Shown here: piece by piece, positions 12,187-24,062 of the stretch
Position numbering within the stretch: the stretch's first letter is position 1
Layout: every line of letters begins with the position of its first letter
NCBI GenBank assembly: GCA_021186555.1
Contig: JAJKFL010000011.1
Location: 3,602,501-3,666,500 of the forward strand
Source of the DNA: Reticulitermes speratus
Taxonomy: Eukaryota > Arthropoda > Insecta > Blattodea > Rhinotermitidae
Direction of reading: 5' to 3'
DNA length: 64,000 nt
Notes under the pieces: model-generated
Told to the model about the DNA's origin: nothing
What the model saw: only the letters and a program-made list of their open reading frames with translations
Databases searched by the model: none
Position numbers and translations under genes: made by a program

Positions 12187-12862
12187 CAGAGGCGCAACCC
12201 GCTGGGAGGGGGGGGGGGGACTGCCGGGCCGCAGCACGACCCCAAATCGAAATTTAAAAAACACAGATTTTGTAGACACGATATCAACCGCTTTACGTGA
12301 TTTACCCTCCAGTCGAAACCAGCCACTGACATCGGCTGATAACTAGCGCATGAGAATCTTGACAAATAAAATTAAAGGGCTTAAGGATGTCTTAGATTAA
12401 TTGAAAGGACTAAGACGGCTGCAATGTGATTTGAATTAGGTGAGTGAGTCATGGAATATGTAGTTACATTTGTATGTATAAAAATGCAGTTACCGATCCC
12501 AGTAACAGCGCGGTCTAAGTCATGGGCCTGCAGCCTCTTGATTGCTGGGATTGCGGGTTCGAATCCCGCCGGGGTCATGGATATCTGTCTGTTGTGACTG
12601 TTGTCTGTTGTCAGGTAGAGCTTTCTGAGATGGGCCGATCACTGGTCCAGAGGAGTCCTACCAAGTGTGGTGTGTCTAACTGTATATGATCTAGAAACCT
12701 CAACAACGAGGAGATCTAGGCCCACTAGGGCTGTCAAACCATAAAAATAATACAGTTGTACTTAATCCATGATTTTAACATAATTTTTAAAAGCAAACAT
12801 AAATTATATGTAGCCTCAGGGTCAACCTTTTCCCCCAGTGAAACATTCTGGATGCGCACCTG
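12187..12862. mobile_element. hAT-like MITE interrupted by SINE B
   Basis: The left end CAGAGGCGCAACCC and right end GATGCGCACCTG are inverted CAG-type termini. Imperfect 8-bp duplications CGTAGGAC (12179-12186) and CGTATGAA (12863-12870) match at 6 of 8 positions. The body aligns along its whole length with the reverse complement of 50814-51241, including AAATCGAAATTT, GACACGATATCAA and TGAGTCATGGAA. The alignment resumes after the SINE with ATTATATGTAGCCTCA. The SINE at 12491-12750 is therefore a later insertion. Confidence 0.8.
12491..12750 (+). mobile_element. SINE family B nested in a hAT-like MITE
   Basis: A tRNA-like head (GCGGTCTAAG box A region, GGGTTCGAATCCCGCC box B) is followed by the family body: GTTGTCAGGTAGAG, CCAGAGGAGTCCTACC, TGGTGTGTCTAA. 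The tail GGCCCACTAGGGCTGTC ends in an A-rich stretch. The copy is more diverged than 21283 or 56049, and its target duplication is not clear. Confidence 0.85.
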
Positions 12863-12869
12863 CGTATGA

Positions 12870-14515
12870 ACCCGAAAATAGGTGTCTATTATTTCCTGAA
12901 ACAACGTCAACACGCCGGTCTTTATGTTGCACAAGGACTGTGTTCTCTTGTAAAACACGAACTGAATTTTGGTTTGTCAGTAGCTGAATATCGCTATTCA
13001 AGTCTTTAAGGCACATTACTAAGACTTAAGTGTGGGAAAGCACTGAGAAAGTATTGTTGTGGTGTATTTATAGTTGATTGAAAACTGAGAATGAACAGCG
13101 TTTCATACAATAGACAATCCGCTCTATAATGACGATTATTGTAACGTGTATATTTTTTCCAATATATAACAAATTGAAAAATTTAACAGGTTTGTAGATC
13201 TTAATGTGATACTTATATTATGTTTTCCAACATTTATATACAACGAGTAATGTTAGATTTGAAGTAATATTTTGAGAGTCACGTAAAATTCGATTTATAG
13301 TTAGGAGATACGAAAAGTGCACGGCGCTGTAAGTTTTCATATTGATATCTTGACACAGTGTGCCCTGAAAACAAAGGTAGTGTGTTTCTCAGAACCCTTG
13401 CTAGCCTCTTACCAGATTACAAGGTGCCTTAGAACCAAAAGTCACTGCAGAATTTATACAGACAAACCGAAAACTCCGAGATTGTTTAAAGCAGTTTGTG
13501 CATAGAGTCGGTTGGTGGACAATTACTTGGAAATTAAAGAGATCTGAGGTTATCACAGGGCTGTTACTGTGGATTTAACTCTTCTGAACTGTAACGCCTC
13601 CTATACTGGTAAGTAGTACCGACGTTTTAAAAGATTATTTGCATTTATATTTACGGAGAAACAGTCCAAGGAAGGTGAAATCTGAAATTCTTTTTATATT
13701 CTGATCTATTTAAAAAAGTGACAGCATTGTGAGGGCGGATAACTAATAACGAAACATCTAAAATCTTCCACTTTGAGAATATGTAGAAGCAGTCTGGAGT
13801 GTGTCAGTGCTTCTGACGTTTAACAGAGCGTCTAGAAGTCTCAGGGTAGGGTGGGGATAGGCTCTGCTAATGAGGGCAGATTATCTCTGAAGTATACTCA
13901 TGCAAATTAGCGGAAGAGTACTTAGTCTTAGAATTTCGGAAACGGGTACAAATCTAAGTTATTTAAAGGATGCAATCCTGGAGACGTTTTGAACTTGTTG
14001 TTGAGAACAGCTTGTATATGTGATGGGAATTAAATGTAGTTAATTACTGCGCCCGACGTAGCACACTCACCTTGCTTCATCGTGCGTAATGTACGCATTA
14101 TCCATGAAACAGCTGTACTGATAAAGAGACAAGCCTTCTGGTATGTTAACACCGTGTCCACGGTTCGACTGGGAAGTAATTGTCTACGATTAGAAAGAGA
14201 GTATTACCTTTATTTTCAGGGTTAAAGTGTAGAATATAGAAACATAACCGCGGTTTTATTTAAAGAACCGCGTTTAATTTACCCTGATGTCTCCACTATC
14301 CGACGTCCTTCACATATCTGCATGTTCTTCAATTAGTGTTTCATTCTTTTTTTTTTTCGTATTTAAGGAAGAATTTGTTTATTTTTTACCCCCACCCCAT
14401 GGCGCAACATACTCTAGTGGACTAGAGCCTCATAAACATAAACATAAAATTCTTTCTACCAAGACCCTGCCGCCACTTCTCCCTTTTTTAGACCAAAGGA
14501 ATTCACACTCTCCAG
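12870..14515. other. Unassigned non-coding stretch
   Basis: No repeat or gene recognised. Poly(T) near 14347 and a Phe-rich open frame from 14287 are noted. The only recognisable coding remnant in that frame's region is on the opposite strand (see 14518-14645). Confidence 0.45.
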
Positions 14516-14517
14516 TA

Positions 14518-14645
14518 CCGTTTCTTAGCTATCTATTTCAATATTGTCATCCATTCATGCCGTGGTCGTCTAAGTTGTCTCTTGCTTCCAATTCTTCCTA
14601 CCAAAATTCTGTATGCATTCGTACACCGTCCCATGGGTTCTACAA
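14518..14645 (-). pseudogene. LINE reverse transcriptase C-terminal fragment (family 1)
   Basis: The minus strand reads a peptide resembling GRCTNAYRILVGR followed by SKRQLRRPRHEWMTILK and a stop. This matches the C-terminal LVGKPEGKRPLGRPRRRWED-type segment common downstream of the reverse transcriptase in insect non-LTR retrotransposons. Only about 40 codons survive. It is the same family as 28318-28800, 55285-55410 and 56364-56475. Confidence 0.7.
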
Positions 14646-14649
14646 GCTC

Positions 14650-15530
14650 CACAAATCACATCTTGGTTTATGTGAATATTAGACTAGTGTTTGACGACGT
14701 ATAAAATTTATTAGTTCCAAATTAAGCAAAATTTTTCCAGCCTCTTTTGCTTCATCCCTCCTAGATACAAATCCCCTCTTTAACATAGAGTTTCTGCAGT
14801 TCGCAAGTTATTATTAATTAATTAATTAATTAATGTCTGTCTGCATTCCAATTAATAAGCAGGCTGTTGTGAAAGCAAGAAGGATCGTTTGGGTTCCATA
14901 AAAGACCGTGTATTTTTAAGCAGATGAGAAACTGTAAGGTTCTCAAGGAGGAGTTAATTTGAGTTATTAATGCTTAGTTTTGCATTATAACTGGTCTTGA
15001 GAAAGTAATGTAATGTTTCTTTCCTTTATTTGATTTTTAAAGTGTTCTTCTTTATGACAGTTTGGTTCGCTAAGTCTTACAGCAGTTCCACACACAGAAG
15101 AACTTTATTAGCAAAAAAGAACATTAACGAAGAGTATTTCCGGCAGGTGCAAAGTGATTACTCTCTTCGCCGGACCCACCAAGTGTTTTATTCCTTTCAA
15201 ATTGGGAGACTTCTATGTAAATATCCTTATCTAGTTCCGAGTTTAAAATTGCGTGAAGCTACGCCTTGCTTATCTTTACATGTCATAATGTCAGTATTTA
15301 AACACACAATACTTTCACTACACTTATAAGAAAATTAAAGTTTGCGCCTTTTTTAGTTGTATTAATGCATTTATATCACAAAGTTTAAAACATGTTGAAA
15401 ATTTTCTCCACCGAAACTTTGTTACAAGGAAACAGCGACAAATTCATGGCTTTGAAAATGACAGAATTAAATTCAAAAGAAATTAACAAAGAATTTTGTA
15501 GGAAATTTATTTCGGAGAATATTTGGTATT
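14650..15530. other. Unassigned non-coding stretch with (TTAA)n
   Basis: A (TTAA)n run at about 14811-14834. A 99-codon open frame at 15030-15329 shows no recognisable motif. Nothing else seen. Confidence 0.4.
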
Positions 15531-15550
15531 TGTTATCGTTCCAGTCAGAA

Positions 15551-15838
15551 TGGGACGGGATAGCTCAGTCGGTATAGCGACTCGCTACGGGCTGGACGTT
15601 CCGGGGATCGAATCCCGGTGGGGGCGAGATTTTCCGCAGCCGTCCAGACCGGCCCTGGGGCCCACCCAGCCTCCTATACAATGGGTACCGGGTCTATTTT
15701 CCGGGGGTAAAGCGGCCGGGGCGTGGAGTTGACCACCCACCCCCATCTAGTGCCAGGGTTAAAGAAAGAGTAGAGCTATACCTCTACTCCCCCTCTGGGC
15801 CTTCGTGGCCTGTTCAAGGGAGAACTTTACCTTTACCT
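15551..15838 (+). mobile_element. SINE family A, full length with 18-bp TSD
   Basis: The same landmarks as the 8216 copy, with about 95% identity by eye: GGGATAGCTCAGTCGGTATA, GGGATCGAATCCCGGTG, GGGTAAAGCGGCCGGGG, and the ending GAACTTTACCTTTACC. TTATCGTTCCAGTCAGAA (15533-15550) and TTATCGTTCCATTCAGAA (15839-15856) flank it with one mismatch in 18. A young insertion. Confidence 0.93.
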
Positions 15839-15859
15839 TTATCGTTCCATTCAGAAACT

Positions 15860-16405
15860 AAAAATGTTAGGTTTAAAGTACAAAAAATGTAATTGTATTT
15901 CTTTGTTTTTATGGGGTAAAACGGATGAACACCAAGTAAGGATAATTAAGTACACACGAGAGCATCGCAGGGCGCGATTTATACAACTATGTTTGTAAAA
16001 TAAGATGCATGATTTAAGGTATCAGAAAGCATGCATCCAGTTACTTAGAACAGGAACTGACAGCTTTTAAATACCATCCATTTTTTTCAATGTGTCAAGT
16101 ACCTGATATAAAGTACTAAATACTACATTACTTTACCTTTTTCTAAATCGACAATGGCTACAAATTAGCGGAAAAACTGGGGCGGAGGTGCGTGTGATTT
16201 TATACTGAACATACGTGACATACAAGAAAATATCTTGTACTAAAAGCAGTCTCCCAGTACTGAAGTTTTTCTTTCATGAATTTAAGTACTAAGTACATAC
16301 TTTTCCTCCAGCCTGTAGAGTAACTTAAATGCAAAACCGAGGATGCTGTAATGATATTGGACCAAAGTATGCTAACAGTGTGAAATGAAATTGGTTGTAC
16401 TCGTA
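15860..16405. other. Unassigned non-coding stretch
   Basis: Nothing recognised between the SINE and the following satellite. Confidence 0.45.
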
Positions 16406-16407
16406 AG

Positions 16408-17608
16408 TGGGACGTGTGTTGTGTTAGTGAAGTGACACACTGTGAACATATGTGAACATATGTGAAGGAACTTGACATTGGGACGTGTGTCGTGTTAGTG
16501 AAGGGACACACTGTGAACATGTGTGAACATATGTGAACATATGTGAAGGAACTTGACATTGGGATGTTGTCGTGTTAGTGAAGTGACACACTGTGAACAT
16601 ATGTGAAGGAACTTGACATTGGGACGTGTGTCGTGTTAGTGAAGGGACACACTGTGAACATGTGTGAACATATGTGAAGGAACTTGACATTGGGATGTTG
16701 TCGTGTTAGTGAAGTGACACACTGTGAACATATGTGAACATATGTGAAGGAACTTGACATTGGGATGTTGTCGTGTTAGTGAAGTGACACACTGTGAACA
16801 TATGTGAAGGAACTTGACATTGGGACGTGTGTCGTGTTAGTGAAGGGACACACTGTGAACATGTGTGAACATATGTGAACATATGTGAAGGAACTTGACA
16901 TTGGGATGTTGTCGTGTTAGTGAAGAGCACACACTGTGAACATATGTGAACATATGTGAAGGAACTTGACATTGGGATGTTGTCGTGTTAGTGAAGTGAC
17001 ACACTGTGAACATATGTGAAGGAACTTGACATTGGGACGTGTGTCGTGTTAGTGAAGGGACACACTGTGAACATGTGTGAACATATGTGAACATATGTGA
17101 AGGAACTTGACATTGGGATGTTGTCGTGTTAGTGAAGTGACACACTGTGAACATATGTGAACATATGTGAAGGAACTTGACATTGGGATGTTGTCGTGTT
17201 AGTGAAGTGACACACTGTGAACATATGTGAACACATGTGAAGGAACTTGACATTGGGATGTTGTCGTGTTAGTGAAGTGACACACTGTGAACATATGTGA
17301 ACATATATGAAGGAACTTGACATTGGGATGTTGTCGTGTTAGTGAAGAGACACACTGTGAACATATGTGAACATATGTGAAGGAACTTGACATTGGGATG
17401 TTGTCGTGTTAGTGAAGTGACACACTGTGAACATATGTGAACATATGTGAAGGAACTTGACATTGGGATGTTGTCGTGTTAGTGAAGGGACACACTGTGA
17501 ACATATGTGAACATATGTGAAGGAACTTGACATTGGGATGTTGTCGTGTTAGTGAAGTGACAAACTGTGAACATATGTGAACATATGTGAAGGAACTTGA
17601 TATTGGGA
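16408..17608. repeat. ~70-bp minisatellite with variable CATATGTGAA submodule
   Basis: Units contain GTGTTAGTGAAGTGACACAC, then one to three copies of a TGTGAACATA-type submodule, then AGGAACTTGACATTGGGA. The last seven or so units are a regular 70 bp. Earlier units vary because the GAACATATGT submodule is gained or lost, and because a GGGACGTGTG variant alternates with GGGATGTTG. The phase leaves minus-strand frames open for 64-138 codons (MSSSFTYVH repeats), which is an array artefact and not a protein. Confidence 0.96.
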
Positions 17609-17847
17609 GATAGTGCTGTAGTAACTTACGGTTTTCTGTGTATTATTGTATTGCTGTCCGAATGACAGGCTCTTGCATATAACATTCACATTAAGGTGGC
17701 TACACTTAAAAGGGTTATATTACTGCATATTTTATGACTTAAAGAAGATTATGGTGCAACTAATTAACACTGAACTTTATTTATGGATTATTTTTTAAAA
17801 AGGATTGTTAAGGTAGTTTACAGATATCATTTGGTGAATAAAAAATC

Positions 17848-18060
17848 CGGGCGTATAGCTCCACTTATTGTTATCCGCGGCATTAGATGCAGGTGAGGAT
17901 TTAGTTTTACGCTTCGACCGCCTTGTTTCTGGGAAAGAACCCCCGATACCCATTGAATAGGAAACTGGCTTGAGCCCAGAGCCAGTCTGGACGTTTTGGA
18001 GGAGAGGACAAATGTTGCTTCTGTCGGGAATCGAACCAGGACACATCGGTCACCCATCCC
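17848..18060 (-). mobile_element. SINE family A, degraded
   Basis: Reverse-complement landmarks: GTATAGCTCCACTTATTG, TCTGGGAAAGAACCCCCGA, TACCCATTGAATAGGA and GGGAATCGAACCAGG (box B). The box A end is lost or diverged. No target duplication found. Confidence 0.75.
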
Positions 18061-18064
18061 ATAG

Positions 18065-19825
18065 CCTAATTCAAGTCTGTAGTGTGTGTTACTGTAAATT
18101 ATACACGAAAAGGGTCACTGAAGTGTATAGGCCTAACACTACTCATTGAAGTGTTAACATCATGTAGTAGAAATGTGATTTAAGGGCGTAAAGAACGGGA
18201 TTTGTTCCTTGAGCTTCTTCGTAAAGATATGTAGAGGAGTATTGCGCTTTGTTCGGAAAGTTAAAATGTTCAGAACTGTCACTTCAGTGCACCAAACAAT
18301 TAATGTGGCTATAACCCTTGATGTTTCCTGTACAGAATGCTGGCAATGACTCTGTATTCTCCCATTGACCGTGTCCCAGCACTGCTAAGAACTTCAACTC
18401 ATTCAAAAGGACGTTATTCACAGCAGTGTGACGACAGTGCAGCAATATGCCTGGGACACTAACTTCAGAATTCTCTTACAACGAAATGTCTTCAGGTCTG
18501 TTTATTTTTGAAGGGCTGAGTACACCAATCAGGCTACATAGGGACAGGCGGTTTGTTGCGTCACATTGTAAAGAGTGTCATGTTTAAATCAGTCATTTCA
18601 GTTTTTCTTAGTTTATTTTGGACGCTCTTTCAGCTGCAATACCATAAGGTGGAAAGATAATCGTGAAAGATGATCACACGAGGGTTTAAAGGAGGTGCTC
18701 TTGACATGAAATTCAAGAAAATGTAAATACAATAACTGTAGTCACAGCTTAATGAATACGTTCAAGATTCCAAATCCAAGGCACTCTGGAGTCTATCCCG
18801 CCCTCATCCTGGGGAAAATGACCAGATCTTGTCAGATAGTGAGTCTGCCTATTTTAGGCATAGTCACTTTGTGGCGTCTTCTGTGACGACAGGACGGGTC
18901 TGTCTTGTGTCCAGTGGCTTGGTCTTTGTCACGTATACATATATAAACGTGTAAATGTTGAAAGGGCTAAACAAATAAATGCTATTTGCCATGATTTATT
19001 TGTATAATATATAAGGCTTCTCCTAGTCCAGGTTTGTAAAGCAGATCGTACCGTATCTTGCTCAGCTTGCACTACACTACCAGCGGATTAGTACCTTGCG
19101 TCTTCATAGGGCTGACCGCATCACAGACTAAGCATTTTATTTATTAAACTTCTTCTTGACCAATGTTGCAGTCTTTTTCTTTAACTCCTTTAAGACTGAC
19201 AATCCAAATTATGTACAAAAAATAATTTTGTACTCCACAGAGAAAAGAAAAACTTTGCCTCATTTATCAAGACCTTTTCTTTATTAACACATTTTTTTTA
19301 CCTTCTTGTATATTAGTACAGAATAAAACGATGTATAGATAAAAGTGCTGCGTTATGTAGGTTATATTGTTTAATGGCGTGGAAATGATGAGGCATGACG
19401 GCTAGCTTTATTTTGAAAAGGAAAAGTGTACTTTAAAAGTCTGACCTGAAGAGTCTCGTGTTTATCAGTGATAAAATAACTGACAATGTACAAAGTACAG
19501 TTATCGACATGACATTTTCTTTGATTTGGGAATGCCTTTGGTACAAATCTTAGACTATACAAAATGAAGGTTCCTGTCATTAACTGTATGACGTAGTTAC
19601 TTAATGGTTCAAATTAAGTTAGGCCGCTTGTACCCCATTTCTTCCCCCTACGCCATTTATAAACATCCACATATCCGCCCCCCAGTTTCAACTAAAGTTT
19701 TAAACAGACAAATAAAGAACCTCACTCTTGTTAACAAATTATGTATTTGTGTAACCTCTTGCGTCTAATATACTCTTACATCCACTCTTTACTTAAATTT
19801 ATTCCCGCATGCACCTTTGATACGA
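18065..19825. other. Unassigned non-coding stretch
   Basis: No repeat or gene recognised on either strand. Short frames only. Confidence 0.45.
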
Positions 19826-19829
19826 AATA

Positions 19830-20214
19830 CAGTGTACTATTGATTATCCGAGGTAATAGTGGGGAAGGAGGTGCAGGGATAATTGAGAAACACGGATAAT
19901 CCAGAACAAAATTTTACTGTGTAGAGTAACGAACAAAAATAAAACTAATTTATTTATTATTGTGTACATAATACATGCATTGCCTGCGCTTGCTGTTTAA
20001 GCAAATAGTCCGTGATTTTTGTTTGTATTGAGGATTCTGTTCGAGCACTCGGCACCAAATCACGTTATTTCCCACCTTCGTCATTAGTCATTAATAAGTT
20101 AGATAATCCGCAAACCGGATAATCCGCAAACCGGATAATCCGCAAACCGGATAATCCGCAAACCGGATAATCCGCAAACCCAAAATCCGCTCCCGTATAA
20201 TCTAGAATACACTG
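19830..20214. mobile_element. pogo/Tigger-like MITE with TA duplication
   Basis: A 385-bp element starting CAGTGTACTATTGATTATCC and ending with the near reverse complement GATTATACGGGAG-type sequence (TCTAGAATACACTG). TA dinucleotides flank it at 19828-19829 and 20215-20216. TA duplication and CAGTG...GATTATCCGAG-like termini fit the pogo/Tigger branch of Tc1/mariner. The interior is non-coding and contains a five-fold 16-bp repeat next to the right end. Confidence 0.85.
20101..20180. repeat. 16-bp minisatellite inside the Tigger-like MITE
   Basis: About five copies of GGATAATCCGCAAACC in tandem. The unit contains the GGATAATCCG sequence found in the element's own terminal inverted repeat, so the array seems to have expanded from the terminus inward. 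Confidence 0.92.
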
Positions 20215-20219
20215 TATTA

Positions 20220-20938
20220 TTTACTTCCACTTTTCTACTAAATATATTTCCATACCCACATTTACATGAAATATATTCCTCACTCATTGCTGCGTTTGAT
20301 ACATTCGTACATCCACATATTGCTTATTGTTAGAGACATAAGAAAATTTTGTAGAAATTTAAATTTTCTAATCATAACGCTTGTGATATGTGTGGTTACT
20401 GCTATGCTATAAATAGCTAAAGCGTACCTTGAAGTATTATATTCATCTGCTGACGTGTTTGTGTCTTCACTTTGAACATATTTATATGTTTACGATCATA
20501 ATTGCTAAATATTGCCTTTCATTTGGCAGATTTTTTCAATAATTTCTTGTTTATTCTATCTAATTGGCATGCACTGTTTCTTGACTGAAATTACTAGTTT
20601 ACTCTGTGCTTCTCTGTGGTACTTTTTTCCATAGTAATTCAAAACACATCATTTAATTTGAACGGTTTAAGTACCTGGCATGCCCCGGCAATATGGATGG
20701 AAAATGTATTGTAATTCCATAAGATATCTTCACACTCCTTTCAGCTATATTTCGGTCAAGCATAAAGCTTAGGCATATCAAATTGTAGCCAGTAGAAAGC
20801 TCGATATTTTAACGCATTCAGCATCTCTGCAGTGTAGTGTTCATTACATAGGCTCTGAATCCAGGTCTTCCGTAAGTTCAGTTGGAATAAATTTGTCGTC
20901 CTGACTGGAGTATGTAGACACTGGCATAAGAGTTAATA
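20220..20938. other. Unassigned non-coding stretch
   Basis: Nothing recognised. Confidence 0.45.
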
Positions 20939-20942
20939 AAGG

Positions 20943-21205
20943 TGAAGTTGGCCCTAGAACAGGCCATGAAAGCCCAGAGGGGAGTAGAGGTATAGCTCCA
21001 CTCTTTCTTTAAGCTCGACGCTAGATGAGGATGGGTGGTCAAAGCCACGCCCCCGCCGCTTTACTCCCGGGAAAGAAAACCCAGTATCCATTCTACAGGA
21101 GGCTATTTGGGCCCCAAGGTCGGTCTAGACCAGTGCGAAAAATCTCACTTCCACTGGGATTCGATCTCTGGAACGTCCAGCCCGTAGGCAAGTCGCTACC
21201 CCAAC
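20943..21205 (-). mobile_element. SINE family A, nearly full length
   Basis: Reverse-complement landmarks in order: AGGCCATGAAAGCCCAGAGG, AGAGGTATAGCTCCACTC, CGCCGCTTTACTCCCGGGAA, GGGATTCGATCTCTGGAACG (box B) and CAGCCCGTAGGCAAGTCGCT (head). The outermost box A is cut or diverged at 21205. Roughly 15% diverged from the 15551 copy by eye. Confidence 0.88.
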
Positions 21206-21282
21206 CTACTAAACACTTGAATTCTCTGTAAAATCTAAGAAACATGGCCACGAAGTATTTTGATGTGAATAGTGTAATTGTA

Positions 21283-21547
21283 GCCGATCCCAGTGGCCGT
21301 GCGGTCTAAGGCGTGGGTTTTCGGCCGCTCGCTTATTAGGATCGTGGGTTCGAATCCCACCGGGGTCATGGATGTCTGTCTCTTGTGTGTGTTGTGTGTT
21401 GTCAAGTAGAGGTCTCTGCGACGAGCTGGTCCCTCGTCCAGAGGAGTCCTACCGACTGTGGTGTGTCTCAAATGTGTGTAATCGTGAAAACTCGACGAAA
21501 AGAGGAGGCCCAGGCCCATATAGGGCTGTCGAGCCATAGGAAAAAAA
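21283..21547 (+). mobile_element. SINE family B, full length with 12-bp TSD
   Basis: Starts GCCGATCCCAGTGGCCGTGC (box A region), with box B GTGGGTTCGAATCCCACC. The body includes GATGTCTGTCTCTTGTG, GAGGTCTCTGCGACG and GTCCAGAGGAGTCCTACCG. The tail AGGCCCATATAGGGCTGTCG is followed by AGCCATAGG and poly(A). AGTGTAATTGTA flanks it exactly at 21271-21282 and 21548-21559. The open frames inside it are SINE phantoms. Confidence 0.93.
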
Positions 21548-21559
21548 AGTGTAATTGTA

Positions 21560-22096
21560 ATTTGACATGTTATGCGCAGGGCGAATCCTTGTGGACACGT
21601 CTACTCCATTCATCCCACGGTAACAACAGGTGTTTTCTATTTTAATTTATTGCATATTTTCCAGCTGATATAGGAAGGTGAACAAACTGAGGAGTCGTAT
21701 TTGTGTCTACACAGTTGGGACAGAGCAGATTATCCGTGACAAGATCACACCCTGAAAATCAATTTGACATCACCTTATATAAACGAACAGTGAAGTTAGT
21801 AGCAGTAGGACATTTAAATCAGAGCTTTGTTTGTCCAGTGGGTGTGGTGGTGGAGTTTGAGAGACAGATTTGGCAACTTGATTATTCCGTTTCATTCGTG
21901 GGTTTTATAACTTCTTGGGGGGGAAAAAGTCAACGATATGTAAATTTTGAAAATCATAACATCCTTGCATTATTAAACAATACTCAGGGGTGGAACGGAT
22001 GGGTTGGTGCAGTGTGAAAATTTTGCCCAAATCACGTGGCGTGAGAGATTTACTTACAATTATAAGTTTAAAAATTTTCATAGGATAAAGTTATTG

Positions 22097-22134
<38 letters not shown>

Positions 22135-22550
22135 CTGTAATTGTAAAGTACAGGCGTAGGCCTGTTTTAAAATTTATCAAGAAGGTGTACAGTTCCGATT
22201 ATGGTGTTTATGGCCTAAAATTTGCTTCAAATCCAACAGAAATTGTAACTGGAATGCCGGAACTAGATGTTATTATGAAGATAATGTAACATGTTCGTCT
22301 CTGTGCGAAGCTTCTTTTCTCCCCCAAGTAAATTAGCTTACAGAAAATGCACTAAATTTTTCAAGCTATTATCCTGCCTTCCATTCTGCTACGAACTTTG
22401 TTAAAGCTATACGAACAAAGATATTCAAAGAAATATTTAAAAAATATATCTAAACAAAGAGACTCCTTTACTGTTTTGGTGGTACCTGCTAAACACGGTG
22501 TACACGCATGACATACAGAAATTGTGTATGATTAATATTTAATAACGAAT
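21560..22550. other. Unassigned non-coding stretch with (AAT)n
   Basis: An (AAT)n microsatellite lies at about 22100-22133. An open frame at 21703-22017 shows no known motif. Nothing else seen. Confidence 0.4.
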
Positions 22551-22652
22551 AGTAAATCAGCTACGGGCTGGACTATCTGGAGTTCGAATCACTGAAAGGG
22601 CAAGAGAATTTTCTCCAAAACGTGCACACCAGCTCTGGGGCCCTCCAAATAT

Positions 22653-24010
22653 GTGTGTACTAATGTAAGGACTACTGCCACCGGGTGAAAACATTTGTAT
22701 TGTGTGTACTAGTGTAAGGACTACTGCCACCGGGTGAAATCATTTGTATTGTGTGTACTAGTGTAAGGACTACTGCCACCGGGTGAAAACATTTGTATTG
22801 TGTGTACTAGTGTAAGGACTACTGCCACCGGGTGAAAACATTTGTATTGTGTGTACTAGTGTAAGGACTACTGCCACCGGGTGAAAACATTTGTATTGTG
22901 TGTACTAGTGTAAGGACTACTGCCACCGGGTGAAAACATTTGTATTGTGTGTACTAGTGTAAGGACTACTGCTACCGGGTGAAAACATTTGTATTGTGTG
23001 TACTAGTGTAAGGACTACTGCCACCGGGTGAAAACATTTGTATTGTGTGTACTAGTGTAAGGACTACTGCTACCGGGTGAAAACATTTGTATTGTGTGTA
23101 CTGTGTAAGGACTACTGCTACCGGGTGAAAACATTTGTATTGTGTGTACTGTGTAAGGACTACTGCCACCGGGTGAAAACATTTGTATTGTGTGTACTGT
23201 GTAAGGACTACTGCCACCGGGTGAAAACATTTGTATTGTGTGTACTAGTGTAAGGACTACTGCCACCGGGTGAAAACATTTGTATTGTGTGTACTAGTGT
23301 AAGGACTACTGCCACCGGGTGAAAACATTTGTATTGTGTGTACTAGTGTAAGGACTACTGCCACCGGGTGAAAACATTTGTATTGTGTGTACTAGTGTAA
23401 GGACTACTGCCACCGGGTGAAAACATTTGTATTGTGTGTACTAGTGTAAGGACTACTGCCACCGGGTGAAAACATTTGTATTGTGTGTACTAGTGTAAGG
23501 ACTACTGCCACCGGGTGAAAACATTTGTATTGTGTGTACTAGTGTAAGGACTACTGCCACCGGGTGAAAACATTTGTATTGTGTGTACTAGTGTAAGGAC
23601 TACTGCCACCGGGTGAAAACATTTGTATTGTGTGTACTAGTGTAAGGACTACTGCCACCGGGTGAAAACATTTGTATTGTGTGTACTAGTGTAAGGACTA
23701 CTGCCACCGTGTGAAAACATTTGTATTGTGTGTACTAGTGTAAGGACTACTGCCACCGGGTGAAAACATTTGTATTGTGTGTACTAGTGTAAGGACTACT
23801 GCCACCGTGTGAAAACATTTGTATTGTGTGTACTAGTGTAAGGACTACTGCCACCGTGTGAAAACATTTGTATTGTGTGTACTAGTGTAAGGACTACTGC
23901 CACCGGGTGAAAACATTTGTATTGTGTGTACTAGTGTAAGGACTACTGCCACCGTGTGAAAACATTTGTATTGTGTGTACTGTGTAAGGACTACTGCCAC
24001 CGGGTGAAAA
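22653..24010. repeat. 49-bp minisatellite, ~28 copies
   Basis: Head-to-tail units built from GTGTGTACTAGTGTAAGGAC, TACTGCCACCGGGTGAAAAC and ATTTGTATT. Some units lack AG (GTACTGTGTAAGG, 47 bp). Variants CTACCGGG and CACCGTGTG appear in clusters at 22970-23130 and 23700-23960, as expected from local unequal exchange. The array lies inside a SINE A copy and is followed by (AAT)n at about 24026-24060. Confidence 0.97.
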
Positions 24011-24023
24011 CCCAATTGCAGTA

Positions 24024-24025
<2 letters not shown>

Positions 24026-24060
<35 letters not shown>
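24026..24060. repeat. (AAT)n microsatellite
   Basis: About eleven AAT units between the end of the 49-bp array and the resumption of SINE A. Similar (AAT)n or (TTA)n tracts occur as tails of SINE C copies. Confidence 0.95.

Positions 24061-24062
<2 letters not shown>

Noticed and set aside
14287..14682. 131-codon plus-strand frame
   Set aside because: The opposite strand carries a recognisable LINE C-terminal segment, so this frame is its antisense shadow plus poly(T).
16200..17533. Series of minus-strand frames (MSSSFTYVHICSQC...) suggesting a repeat protein
   Set aside because: They restart every 70 bp with the satellite unit. No non-repeat coding sequence is attached.
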